Shown: positions 1 through 4,446 of the stretch, piece by piece
Layout of the letters: every line of letters starts with the position of its first letter
Position numbering within the stretch: the first letter of the stretch is position 1
Assembly (NCBI GenBank): GCA_900555785.1
Contig: USMO01000114.1
Coordinates: 1-5,534, forward strand
DNA: 5,534 nt
DNA from: an uncultured Eubacteriales bacterium
Lineage (GTDB): Bacteria > Bacillota > Clostridia > Oscillospirales > CAG-272
Reading direction: 5' to 3'
Notes under the pieces: model-generated
Database searches by the model: none
What the model saw: only the letters and a program-made list of their open reading frames with translations
Told to the model about the DNA's origin: nothing
Translations under genes and position numbers: made by a program

Positions 1-110
1 GGTGGGGCAGGGGTAAAGGGGACCGAAATGGGCGGGCGGTCGTTCTGCGCGGGACGAAAGGCGCAGCCGCTATAGTGTTCGGGCAGGCGGTCGGGGTATC
101 TGGAATACAT
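1..110 (-). CDS. Small hypothetical protein, N-terminal part (third gene of a three-gene set)
   Basis: The reading frame opens with ATG at 110 and stays open to the window edge, giving 36 residues that begin MYSRYPDRLPEHYSGCAF and continue proline-rich. The start is supported by AAAGGAGG six bases upstream, and that Shine-Dalgarno overlaps the TAA of the preceding gene (123-125), which suggests translational coupling. I recall short Clostridia proteins that begin with a similar MYSRY...LPE-YSG-AF signature and end in a hydrophobic stretch; the part that would show the hydrophobic end lies outside the window. No function is known to me. The frame is too short within the window for length-based gene calling, so the evidence is the ribosome binding site, the gene order and the recalled signature. 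Confidence 0.68.
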   Translation of the reverse strand, partial: MYSRYPDRLPEHYSGCAFRPAQNDRPPISVPFTPAP

Positions 111-122
111 GGTCTGCCTCCT

Positions 123-524
123 TTACAGCCGGCGCAGGACATCCCCGAGCGCCGAAATGCGGAGCATGGCATCGACAGCGTTTTTACGGTCATCCGAGAG
201 AAACGGTTTGAGCGCCACGAGCAGGGCGGTCCGCCGGTCGGTTGCTTTCTTCTGCGGAGTTGCAATAGCGGGGACGGTGGGACCTGCAGGTGCGGTTTGG
301 GCTGCGGCGGGTGGTGCCTCCGTTGTGCTGTCCGCTGCGGGTTGTTGTTCCAGCATGGGGCGCAGCATTGCCATCATTTGCGGCAGTTTTGCCATCAGTT
401 CCGGGTTTGAGAGGACGGCGCCGAGACCGTCGGTCAGGTTGGGGATACCCGTTTGGGGGGCAGTCTGCGCGGTTTGGGGTGCGGATGCTGCTGCGGCGTT
501 CGGGGCGGTTTGATCGTTTTCCAT
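123..524 (-). CDS. Hypothetical Ala/Pro/Gln-rich protein, 133 aa (second gene of the set)
   Basis: The protein has three visible parts. Residues 1-27 are a low-complexity Ala/Gln/Thr/Pro tail. Residues 28-62 form a short amphipathic stretch with many Met and Leu (LSNPELMAKLPQMMAML). Residues 63-96 are again Ala/Pro/Thr-rich and probably disordered. Residues 98-133 form a conserved-looking C-terminal helix pair of the type LLVALKPFLSDDRKNAVDAMLRI. I recall the LL-ALKPFLS--R form from small Clostridia proteins encoded next to the other two genes here, but no function is known to me. There is no signal peptide or membrane segment. The ATG at 524 is preceded by GGAGG seven bases upstream. The gene lies 15 bases after the 76-aa gene and 12 bases before the next one, so the three are almost certainly one transcript. 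Confidence 0.8.
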   Translation of the reverse strand: MENDQTAPNAAAASAPQTAQTAPQTGIPNLTDGLGAVLSNPELMAKLPQMMAMLRPMLEQQPAADSTTEAPPAAAQTAPAGPTVPAIATPQKKATDRRTALLVALKPFLSDDRKNAVDAMLRISALGDVLRRL

Positions 525-539
525 ATCGGAACCTCCGGG

Positions 540-770
540 TCAGCGCTGCCGCCGGTTTCGCCGATAGTCGGCATAGAGTGCGTCCAGCTTTTGGATGTCG
601 CTCTCGGTTGCGCCGGACAGTGCCTGCCGGACGCTGGCTATGTTCTGCGGGTTCAGGCCCAATGCTGCGGGGTCGATGCCGGTCTCCTGCGCGATCTGTG
701 TGATGAGCGTGCGCAACTGCTCGTCGTTCATGCCCAGGATTCGGTTCAGGGCGTTACGGTCGATCTGCAT
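540..770 (-). CDS. Hypothetical small helical protein, 76 aa (first gene of the set)
   Basis: I chose ATG at 770 (MQIDRNALNRILGMNDEQL) rather than the in-frame ATG at 809, because AAAGGAG sits about seven bases before 770 while the 809 codon has no ribosome binding site and would lie in a candidate -10 element. The sequence is predicted to be all helical and charged: residues 1-25 have the form N-LN-ILGM-DEQLRTLI, followed by GIDPAALGLNPQNIASVRQALSG and a very basic end (YRRNRRQR). This resembles a family of small Clostridia proteins with repeated M/L-S-DEEL-- motifs, which I recall as uncharacterised. There are no cysteines, membrane segments or catalytic motifs. It is probably the first gene of a three-gene minus-strand transcript. 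Confidence 0.82.
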   Translation of the reverse strand: MQIDRNALNRILGMNDEQLRTLITQIAQETGIDPAALGLNPQNIASVRQALSGATESDIQKLDALYADYRRNRRQR

Positions 771-784
771 ATTCGTTCTCCTTT

Positions 785-824
785 CTGCGGGCGTTTGCCT
801 TACTGCCATTGTATGCGCCCGCAG
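785..824 (-). promoter_or_regulatory. 9-bp inverted repeat flanking a possible -10 element, upstream of the small-gene set
   Basis: CTGCGGGCG (785-793) and CGCCCGCAG (816-824) are exact inverted repeats, 22 bases apart. Between them, on the minus strand, lies CATACAAT (815-808), whose TACAAT part (813-808) matches a sigma-A -10 at five of six positions. A weak TTCACC sits 18 bases upstream. The inverted repeat ends just before the Shine-Dalgarno of the 76-aa gene. It could be a protein operator or, if the transcript starts further upstream, an RNA hairpin next to the ribosome binding site. CATACAAT also resembles the sigma-E sporulation -10, but I see no matching -35 sequence, so this is only a suggestion. 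Confidence 0.3.
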
Positions 825-841
825 GCGCGGGGGTGAAGGTG

Positions 842-920
842 TTGGGGAAAGACCTCGGGGCGCCGCCCCGAACCCTGCTTAGAACCTTCTTTCGGAGAAG
901 GTTCTAAGAACTCCAAGAAC
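842..920 (-). repeat. Dispersed structured repeat, copy A (minus orientation)
   Basis: Read on the minus strand, the unit starts GTTCTTGGAGTTCTTAG (920 downward), passes through a perfect 13-bp hairpin (878-890 with 896-908, loop TTCGG in plus-strand terms), and ends with a 7-bp hairpin (855-861 with 865-871, three-base loop) followed by AGGTCTTTCCCCAA. The same order of blocks occurs at 4728-4832 on the plus strand, and a shorter, diverged version occurs at 1021-1070 on the plus strand. It is non-coding and lies upstream of the small-gene set. Confidence 0.8.
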
Positions 921-1000
921 TTCACCGAAAAGGGCAACCGGATAGTAGGGCGTAAAAATTTTTTACGTTCTGCTATCCGGTTGCCCTTTTCGGTGAAGTT
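918..1000. repeat. Near-perfect 40-bp palindrome with 3-base loop
   Basis: Bases 918-957 pair with 961-1000. The outer 28 pairs are exact (arm begins AACTTCACCGAAAAGGGC). The inner 12 contain three differences, at 946/972, 949/969 and 950/968, each of which is a G-T pair on the plus strand, so an RNA copied in the plus sense would pair along all 40 positions. The palindrome is the meeting point of two inverted copies of the dispersed repeat: copy A runs leftward from it and copy C runs rightward. It has no U-run after the stem, so it is not a typical intrinsic terminator. A MITE-like or REP-like element is the most likely reading. Confidence 0.85.
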
Positions 1001-1001
1001 T

Positions 1002-1070
1002 CGGGCTCTTCGAGCCCGTCGGAAGGAGGCTCTACGCGGGATTTGAGGCGGTGCCTCGGGGTCTCCGCCC
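1002..1070 (+). repeat. Dispersed structured repeat, copy C (diverged, plus orientation)
   Basis: It begins with a 7-bp hairpin CGGGCTC-TTC-GAGCCCG (1002-1018) that replaces the GTTCTTGGAGTTC block of the other copies. From 1021 it follows the repeat: GGAAGG, then TCTACGCGGG in place of TCTAAGCAGGG. Next comes a hairpin with stem GAGGC/GCCTC (1045-1049 with 1053-1057), extended by T-G pairs, and then GGGGTCTCCGCC in place of AGGTCTTTCCCC. Together with copy A and the central palindrome it makes an inverted pair of about 230 bases (842-1070). There is no coding potential. Confidence 0.65.
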
Positions 1071-1114
1071 TCGCTTCGCTCGGCGGGGGCAGTGGCTGAT
1101 ACGGGTTAAACGAC

Positions 1115-1150
1115 ACTATCTAAGACGGATAAAAAGGTAAGAATCACGCA
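1115..1150 (+). repeat. Direct repeat D, copy 1
   Basis: The block starts ACTATCTAAGACGGATAAAA and ends GAATCACGCA. A second copy at 1262-1298 has the same start and end, with a few changes and one extra base in the middle. Both copies are followed, after different spacings, by a similar CCGTGTCATC. Between the copies (1151-1261) I see only short GC hairpins (GGCACC-TTC-GGTGCC at 1182-1196; CCCC-GGA-GGGG at 1205-1215) and no gene. Confidence 0.7.
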
Positions 1151-1261
1151 CCCGTCAGCCCTCCGTGTCATCTCAGAGCAAGGCACCTTCGGTGCCCAGT
1201 CGAACCCCGGAGGGGCGCCAGCAGGCGGGATCTCCGAACGGTAGAGGAGGGGTAGTCAAAT

Positions 1262-1298
1262 ACTATCTAAGACGGACAAAAATTATATGAATCACGCA
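1262..1298 (+). repeat. Direct repeat D, copy 2
   Basis: This is the second copy of the block at 1115-1150, 147 bases downstream and in the same orientation. The start ACTATCTAAGACGGA and the end GAATCACGCA are identical to copy 1. The stretch that follows (1299-1460) is C-rich, has no supported gene, and leads into the operon promoter. Confidence 0.7.
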
Positions 1299-1463
1299 AC
1301 GACCATCCACCGTGCCCGCCCCGGCACAATCCCTCCACCGTGTCATCCCCCGCGCAATCCTCCTCGCCGCCCAATCGCCCACACAAAGGGCGCCATCCCC
1401 CTTCCAAAGCACCATTCCCCGTTCTTTTTTTGCGGCGGGGGATGAAAAAATGGGAAATTCCTA

Positions 1464-1492
1464 TTGACAAGCTGTCCGAAATGTGGTATAAT
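1464..1492 (+). promoter_or_regulatory. Sigma-A promoter of the rpmG-secE-nusG-rplK-rplA operon
   Basis: The -35 is TTGACA (1464-1469) and the -10 is TATAAT (1487-1492). Both are exact consensus, with a 17-base spacer, and TG at 1484-1485 makes an extended -10. Transcription should start near 1499. Such a strong promoter fits a ribosomal protein operon. It is almost identical to the promoter at 4397-4425. Confidence 0.93.
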
Positions 1493-1498
1493 AGCATT

Positions 1499-1655
1499 AC
1501 CTCTGCGAGAGGGCTTTTTCTTTGCGGTCTCTGCCGCAGAAATTTTCGAACGATGCGCAACCGGATCTCCGGCGTTCGATGCTCTCGGGAGGGAGGTACA
1601 CGGACCTGGCCGCCCTCGGTCAAGTCAAATAAATCATAATGGGAGGTGCCGCTAA
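1499..1655 (+). other. Hairpin-rich 5' leader of the ribosomal protein operon
   Basis: About 157 bases separate the predicted start of transcription from rpmG. Visible stems are CCTCT/AGAGG (1500-1504 with 1508-1512, followed by GCTTTTTC), TGCGG/CCGCA (1523-1527 with 1534-1538), and CGAACG/CGTTCG (1547-1552 with 1573-1578) that encloses CCGG/CCGG. The leader ends with a strong GGGAGGTG ribosome binding site at about 1641. I do not recognise a known riboswitch or ribosomal protein leader. The first hairpin could protect the 5' end or serve as a weak attenuator, but its stem is too short to call it a terminator. Confidence 0.45.
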
Positions 1656-1817
1656 ATGGCTAATGATGCACGAGTCAAAGTGACTCTCGCTTGCAGCGAA
1701 TGCAAGCAGAGAAATTATGACACCAAGAAAAACAAGAAAAATGACCCGGACAGACTGGAACTCATGAAGTATTGCAAGTATTGCCGCAAGCATACACTTC
1801 ATAAAGAAACGAAGTAA
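1656..1817 (+). CDS. rpmG: 50S ribosomal protein L33 (zinc-ribbon form)
   Basis: The 53-residue product starts MANDARVKVTLACSECKQRNY, and its length is normal for L33. It sits in the large ribosomal subunit near the E site. The residues C13-x-x-C16 and C40-x-x-C43 form the zinc-ribbon cysteine set, so this is the zinc-binding (C+) type, in contrast to the cysteine-free paralog that some Firmicutes switch to in zinc shortage. The end KYCRKHTLHKETK is also typical. GGGAGGTG lies upstream of the ATG. It is the first gene of the operon; secE starts 14 bases after its stop. In many Clostridia and Bacilli rpmG stands in just this place before secE. Confidence 0.96.
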   Translation: MANDARVKVTLACSECKQRNYDTKKNKKNDPDRLELMKYCKYCRKHTLHKETK

Positions 1818-1831
1818 GCGAGGGTGCTGAA

Positions 1832-2245
1832 ATGAGTGTTAAGAGCTTCTTCAACAAAAAGGGCGTGCTCAGATGGTTCGTTCTCGGACTGTTCGGTCTG
1901 ATGTATCTGGCTCTGCTTGCAATTCCGTTCGTCACGAGCTACCGTTCCACGGTTTCTTTGGGGAATCAGTTCTCGATGTCAGTCGGGAACATCATCGTAG
2001 AGGGAATCCTCGCGGCGATTCTGGTGGCAGTGGTCGTGCTTGGCTTCCGCAACCGGGCAAAGCTCAGCAAGATCGCGGGCGAATACGAGAGCGAAGTGAA
2101 GCGCGTTACCTGGCTGTCCTGGGCAGAAACCAAGAGAAGCACCGTTGTGGTGCTGCTTGCGCTGATTGTCTGCGCGCTGGTCATCTGCCTGCTTGATCTC
2201 GGACTGGGGAAGGGAATCCTTGCCCTGATCGGATTGTTCCAGTAA
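1832..2245 (+). CDS. secE: Preprotein translocase subunit SecE, long three-helix form
   Basis: SecE is the small essential membrane subunit that clamps SecY in the SecYEG protein-conducting channel. The 137-residue product has its conserved core at residues 85-137: an amphipathic helix with EVKRVTWLSWAETKRST (88-104), then a membrane segment at about 105-124. Two more hydrophobic segments lie before it (about 13-34 and 51-72). This gives the three-helix layout known from E. coli, not the single-helix form of about 60-70 residues found in Bacillus. In the core motif the usual V-T-W-P reads V-T-W-L, so the common proline is missing. The start follows GAGGGTG and lies 14 bases after rpmG; nusG begins two bases after the stop. 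Confidence 0.93.
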   Translation: MSVKSFFNKKGVLRWFVLGLFGLMYLALLAIPFVTSYRSTVSLGNQFSMSVGNIIVEGILAAILVAVVVLGFRNRAKLSKIAGEYESEVKRVTWLSWAETKRSTVVVLLALIVCALVICLLDLGLGKGILALIGLFQ

Positions 2246-2247
2246 TC

Positions 2248-2799
2248 ATGAGCGATATTAACGAAATGAATGTAGGCCCCCGGTGGTATGTTGCGCACAC
2301 CTATTCGGGCTATGAAAACAAAGTCAAAACGAGTTTGGAGAAGATCATCGAAAACAGAGGACTGGGAGACCAGATTTTCGACATCCGCATTCCGACCGAA
2401 ACCGTGATCGAAAAGAACGGCGAGGTGGAAAAAGAGGTCGAGGTCAAGATTTTTCCGTCGTATGTGTATATCAAGATGATCATGAACGAGGAGAGCTGGC
2501 ATGCGGTGCGGAATATCACCGGTGTGACAGGTTTCGTCGGTCCCGGATCCAGACCGACACCGCTGACCGAGGATGAAGTTGCAGCGCTTTCGATTGAGAG
2601 TGCGCCGCAGATTCGCGTGTCCTATGCGGTGGGAGACACAGTCTCGATTATCAGCGGGTTGTTTGAAGGGTATACCGGAGTTGTGCAGTCGATTTCGGAG
2701 GACCTGAAGAACGTTACGGTTCTGGTCAAGAGAGGGCACCGGGATATGCCGGTCGAACTCGAGACGAGCGCTGTCAAGCTGCTCGAGGCAAACAGCTGA
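2248..2799 (+). CDS. nusG: Transcription termination/antitermination protein NusG
   Basis: NusG binds the RNA polymerase clamp and changes pausing and termination; through its KOW domain it can contact the ribosome or Rho. The 183-residue product is of normal length. The NGN domain spans about residues 11-115 (RWYVAHTYSGYENKV at 12-26, FPSYVYIKM at 69-77, TGFVG at 94-98). The KOW domain spans about 126-182 (GDTVSIISGLFEGYTGVV from 129). The ATG lies only two bases after the secE stop and I see no good Shine-Dalgarno before it, so translation is probably coupled to secE. A second in-frame ATG at 2266 has no better site. A 7-bp hairpin (CTGACGC/GCGTCAG, 2796-2812) overlaps the stop. Confidence 0.96.
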   Translation: MSDINEMNVGPRWYVAHTYSGYENKVKTSLEKIIENRGLGDQIFDIRIPTETVIEKNGEVEKEVEVKIFPSYVYIKMIMNEESWHAVRNITGVTGFVGPGSRPTPLTEDEVAALSIESAPQIRVSYAVGDTVSIISGLFEGYTGVVQSISEDLKNVTVLVKRGHRDMPVELETSAVKLLEANS

Positions 2800-2816
2800 C
2801 GCAGAGCGTCAGAAAA

Positions 2817-2857
2817 GTGGGAGGAAGCAAATTTTGCAGGCTTCCGCAAAAAACCAC
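2817..2857 (+). promoter_or_regulatory. Candidate L1-binding operator in the rplK leader (23S rRNA mimic)
   Basis: The RNA can fold as an outer stem GUGG/CCAC (2817-2820 with 2854-2857), an asymmetric internal loop (GA on the left, GCAAAAAA on the right), and an inner stem GGAAGC/GCUUCC (2823-2828 with 2840-2845). This has the same plan as the L1 site of 23S rRNA as I remember it: GUGG-GA-GG on one side, and CC-GA...AAA...CCAC on the other. It lies just before the rplK ribosome binding site (GGAGGT at 2861). In E. coli and archaea L1 is known to repress its own operon by binding such a mimic; that it does so here is inferred. Confidence 0.6.
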
Positions 2858-2876
2858 ATTGGAGGTATAAAACATT

Positions 2877-3302
2877 ATGGCAAAGAAGATTTTAGGTTAT
2901 ATCAAGCTGCAGCTTCCCGCCGGTAAAGCAACCCCGCAGCCGCCTGTCGGCCCGGCACTCGGTCAGTACGGCGTTGCAATCCCGGTCTTTACCAAGGATT
3001 TCAATGAGAGAACCAAGAACGACATCGGTCTGATTATTCCGGTTGTGATCACCGTTTATGCAGACCGTTCCTTCACCTTCATCACCAAGACCCCGCCTGC
3101 TCCGGTCCTGATTAAGAAGGCTGCCGGCATCGAATCCGGTTCCGACAAGCCGAACAAGACCAAGGTCGCAAAGCTGACCAAGGAACAGGTCAAGAAGATC
3201 GCTGAGACCAAGATGCCCGACCTGAATGCGGCAACTCTGGAAACGGCTATGAGCATGATCGCCGGAACCGCGCGCTCTATGGGCGTGACCGTTGAAGACT
3301 GA
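2877..3302 (+). CDS. rplK: 50S ribosomal protein L11
   Basis: L11 forms the GTPase-associated centre of the large subunit with 23S rRNA and the L10/L12 stalk, where elongation factors and thiostrepton act. The 141-residue product has exactly the usual length. The N-terminal domain (1-70) contains IKLQLPAGKATPQPPVGPALGQ (9-30), including the two adjacent prolines P22-P23 of the thiostrepton region, and IIPVVITVYADRSFTF (53-68). The C-terminal RNA-binding domain (about 75-141) ends with the family signature AGTARSMGVTVED. Residues 32-46 (YGVAIPVFTKDFNER) differ from the more common HGVNIMEFCKAFN form. GGAGGT precedes the ATG by ten bases. The gene is 77 bases after nusG; rplA follows after 13 bases. 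Confidence 0.97.
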   Translation: MAKKILGYIKLQLPAGKATPQPPVGPALGQYGVAIPVFTKDFNERTKNDIGLIIPVVITVYADRSFTFITKTPPAPVLIKKAAGIESGSDKPNKTKVAKLTKEQVKKIAETKMPDLNAATLETAMSMIAGTARSMGVTVED

Positions 3303-3315
3303 GGAGGGCTGAAGA

Positions 3316-4005
3316 ATGAACGGAAAGAAGTATGTTGACAGCGTAAAGCTGATCGAGAAATCCAAGCTGTACGATACTGCAGAGGCAATGGCGCTGGTTT
3401 GCCAGACCTCGAAGGCAAAGTTTGACGAAACCATCGAAGTTCACGTCCGTCTGGGCGTTGACTCCCGTCACGCTGACCAGCAGGTCCGCGGCGCGGTCGT
3501 TCTTCCGAACGGAACCGGTAAGAAGGTTAAGACCCTCGTCTTCACGAAGGGGGACAATGTGCAGAAGGCTCTCGATGCGGGCGCTGACTATGTCGGCGGT
3601 GCAGAGTATGCCGAGAAGATTCAGAAGGAAAACTGGTTCGACTTCGATGTCGTCATCGCATCTCCCGATATGATGTCTGTCATCGGCCGTCTCGGTAAGG
3701 TCCTCGGTCCGAAGGGCTTGATGCCTTCTCCGAAGGCGGGAACCGTTACCCCGGATGTCGCAAAGGCTGTAACCGAAGCGAAAGCCGGTAAGATTGAGTA
3801 CCGTCTGGATAAGACCAACATCATCCACTGCCCGATCGGCAAGGCATCCTTTGGTGCGGATAAGCTGAAGGAGAACTTCGATTCTCTGCTCGGCGCCATC
3901 ATCAAGGCAAAGCCGGCTGCTGCAAAGGGTCAGTATATCAAGAGCTGCGTCATCGCTTCGACCATGGGTCCTGGCATCAAGATCAACCAGGCAAAGCTGG
4001 GCTGA
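3316..4005 (+). CDS. rplA: 50S ribosomal protein L1
   Basis: L1 is the protein of the mobile L1 stalk that helps move deacylated tRNA out of the E site. In many species it is also the translational repressor of the rplK-rplA message. The 229-residue product has the usual length. Domain I is made of roughly residues 1-66 and 160-229, and domain II of 67-159. Seen motifs are VRLGVDSRHADQQVRG (44-59), the signature IASPDMMSVIGRLGKVLGPK (114-133) followed by GLMPSP, GTVT (142-145), and MGPGIKI (217-223) at the end. GGAGGG lies eight bases before the ATG and directly follows the rplK stop. The stop TGA is followed at once by an in-frame TAA. It is the last gene of the operon here. Confidence 0.97.
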   Translation: MNGKKYVDSVKLIEKSKLYDTAEAMALVCQTSKAKFDETIEVHVRLGVDSRHADQQVRGAVVLPNGTGKKVKTLVFTKGDNVQKALDAGADYVGGAEYAEKIQKENWFDFDVVIASPDMMSVIGRLGKVLGPKGLMPSPKAGTVTPDVAKAVTEAKAGKIEYRLDKTNIIHCPIGKASFGADKLKENFDSLLGAIIKAKPAAAKGQYIKSCVIASTMGPGIKINQAKLG

Positions 4006-4021
4006 TAAACGATTGCAGTCA

Positions 4022-4063
4022 CATCAAAACACCGCACGGCTTTGGCTGTGCGGTGTTTTGATG
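4022..4063 (+). terminator. Intrinsic terminator after rplA, probably bidirectional
   Basis: CATCAAAACACCGCAC (4022-4037) pairs exactly with 4048-4063. The inner part adds two further G-C pairs and one G-T pair around a TTTG loop, giving a stem of 19 pairs. The outer part is AAAA on the left and TTTT on the right, so in either direction a GC-rich stem is followed by a U-run. It begins 16 bases after the rplA stop and ends nine bases before the stop of the convergent XRE gene, so it can serve both. Confidence 0.9.
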
Positions 4064-4072
4064 CGCGGCAGA

Positions 4073-4315
4073 TCAGCGGATTTCCTGCTCCAGATTTTCA
4101 AAATCCGGCGTTGCGAAAAATTCCGGCAGCGTGATGCCCAAGCCGTCGCAGAGCATTTTAATGGTCACAATGCCGGGGTTCAGGCTCTTGCCATACAGAA
4201 TATTTTTGATTGTCGATGGAGGAACAGCCGATTCCATTGCAAGTTTATGAATCGACATGCCCTTTTCCTCACAAAGCAACAGCAGGCGGTTCTTCACGGT
4301 TGTATAGGTATCCAT
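4073..4315 (-). CDS. XRE/Cro-CI family DNA-binding regulator, 80 aa
   Basis: This is a small one-domain transcription factor. Residues 3-68 form the five-helix HTH fold: VKNRLLLLCEEKGMS (helix 1), IHKLAMESA (22-30, helix 2), PPSTIKNILYGK (32-43, recognition helix), then PGIVTIKMLCDGLGITLPEFF, the classic last two helices. Residues 69-80 are a short acidic tail. There is no sensor or effector domain. I chose ATG at 4315 because AGAGGTG lies five bases upstream; the longer frame from 4381 would add 22 residues (many Arg and Cys) without a ribosome binding site. It converges on rplA and diverges from a strong promoter at 4397-4425. Its target is unknown; control of that promoter and of itself is a reasonable guess. 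Confidence 0.88.
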   Translation of the reverse strand: MDTYTTVKNRLLLLCEEKGMSIHKLAMESAVPPSTIKNILYGKSLNPGIVTIKMLCDGLGITLPEFFATPDFENLEQEIR

Positions 4316-4396
4316 ATTTTCACCTCTTGCATTTGATCGGTGGCTGCACCGGCGCGCAGTACAGCGTTGCCCATACAACATTTTACCGCTTTTCTA

Positions 4397-4425
4397 TTGA
4401 CAAAATGGGCTATATATGGTATAAT
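4397..4425 (+). promoter_or_regulatory. Strong orphan sigma-A promoter, divergent from the XRE gene
   Basis: The -35 is TTGACA (4397-4402), the spacer is 17 bases and the -10 is TATAAT (4420-4425), with TG at 4417-4418 as an extended -10. It shares CTATTGACAA and TGGTATAATAG with the ribosomal operon promoter. Transcription should start near 4432. No gene with a ribosome binding site follows on the plus strand. Confidence 0.88.
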
Positions 4426-4446
4426 AGGGCTATAAATAGACTATAT
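4407..4446. promoter_or_regulatory. Repeated GGGCTATA boxes over the orphan promoter (possible operator)
   Basis: GGGCTATA occurs at 4407-4414 and again at 4427-4434, exactly 20 bases (about two helical turns) apart, on either side of the -10 element. A degenerate third box, GACTATAT, lies at 4439-4446. Such placement would let a bound protein block RNA polymerase. The neighbouring XRE protein is the obvious candidate, but this link is inferred. Confidence 0.4.

Noticed and set aside
771..809. Longer start for the 76-aa gene
   Set aside because: The ATG at 809 lacks a ribosome binding site and falls in a -10-like element, whereas ATG 770 has AAAGGAG at good spacing.
918..1000. Intrinsic terminator
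   Set aside because: Despite the long stem, no U-run follows on either side and no gene ends next to it; a repeat element explains it better.
1115..1298. CRISPR array
   Set aside because: There are only two copies, with a 111-base gap, an internal indel and no cas genes, so it is a pair of dispersed repeats.
1500..1520. Intrinsic terminator or attenuator at the start of the operon leader
   Set aside because: The stem has only five pairs and lies at the predicted transcription start, too early and too weak to terminate.
1340..1639. 99-codon plus-strand frame before rpmG
   Set aside because: It spans the operon promoter and leader, its start has no ribosome binding site, and the product is of low complexity.
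1966..2739. 257-codon minus-strand frame across secE and nusG
   Set aside because: It is the shadow of two certain genes, with no ribosome binding site or recognisable domain.
4316..4381. Longer start for the XRE gene
   Set aside because: The extra 22 residues do not look like an HTH protein start, and no ribosome binding site precedes 4381; ATG 4315 has AGAGGTG.
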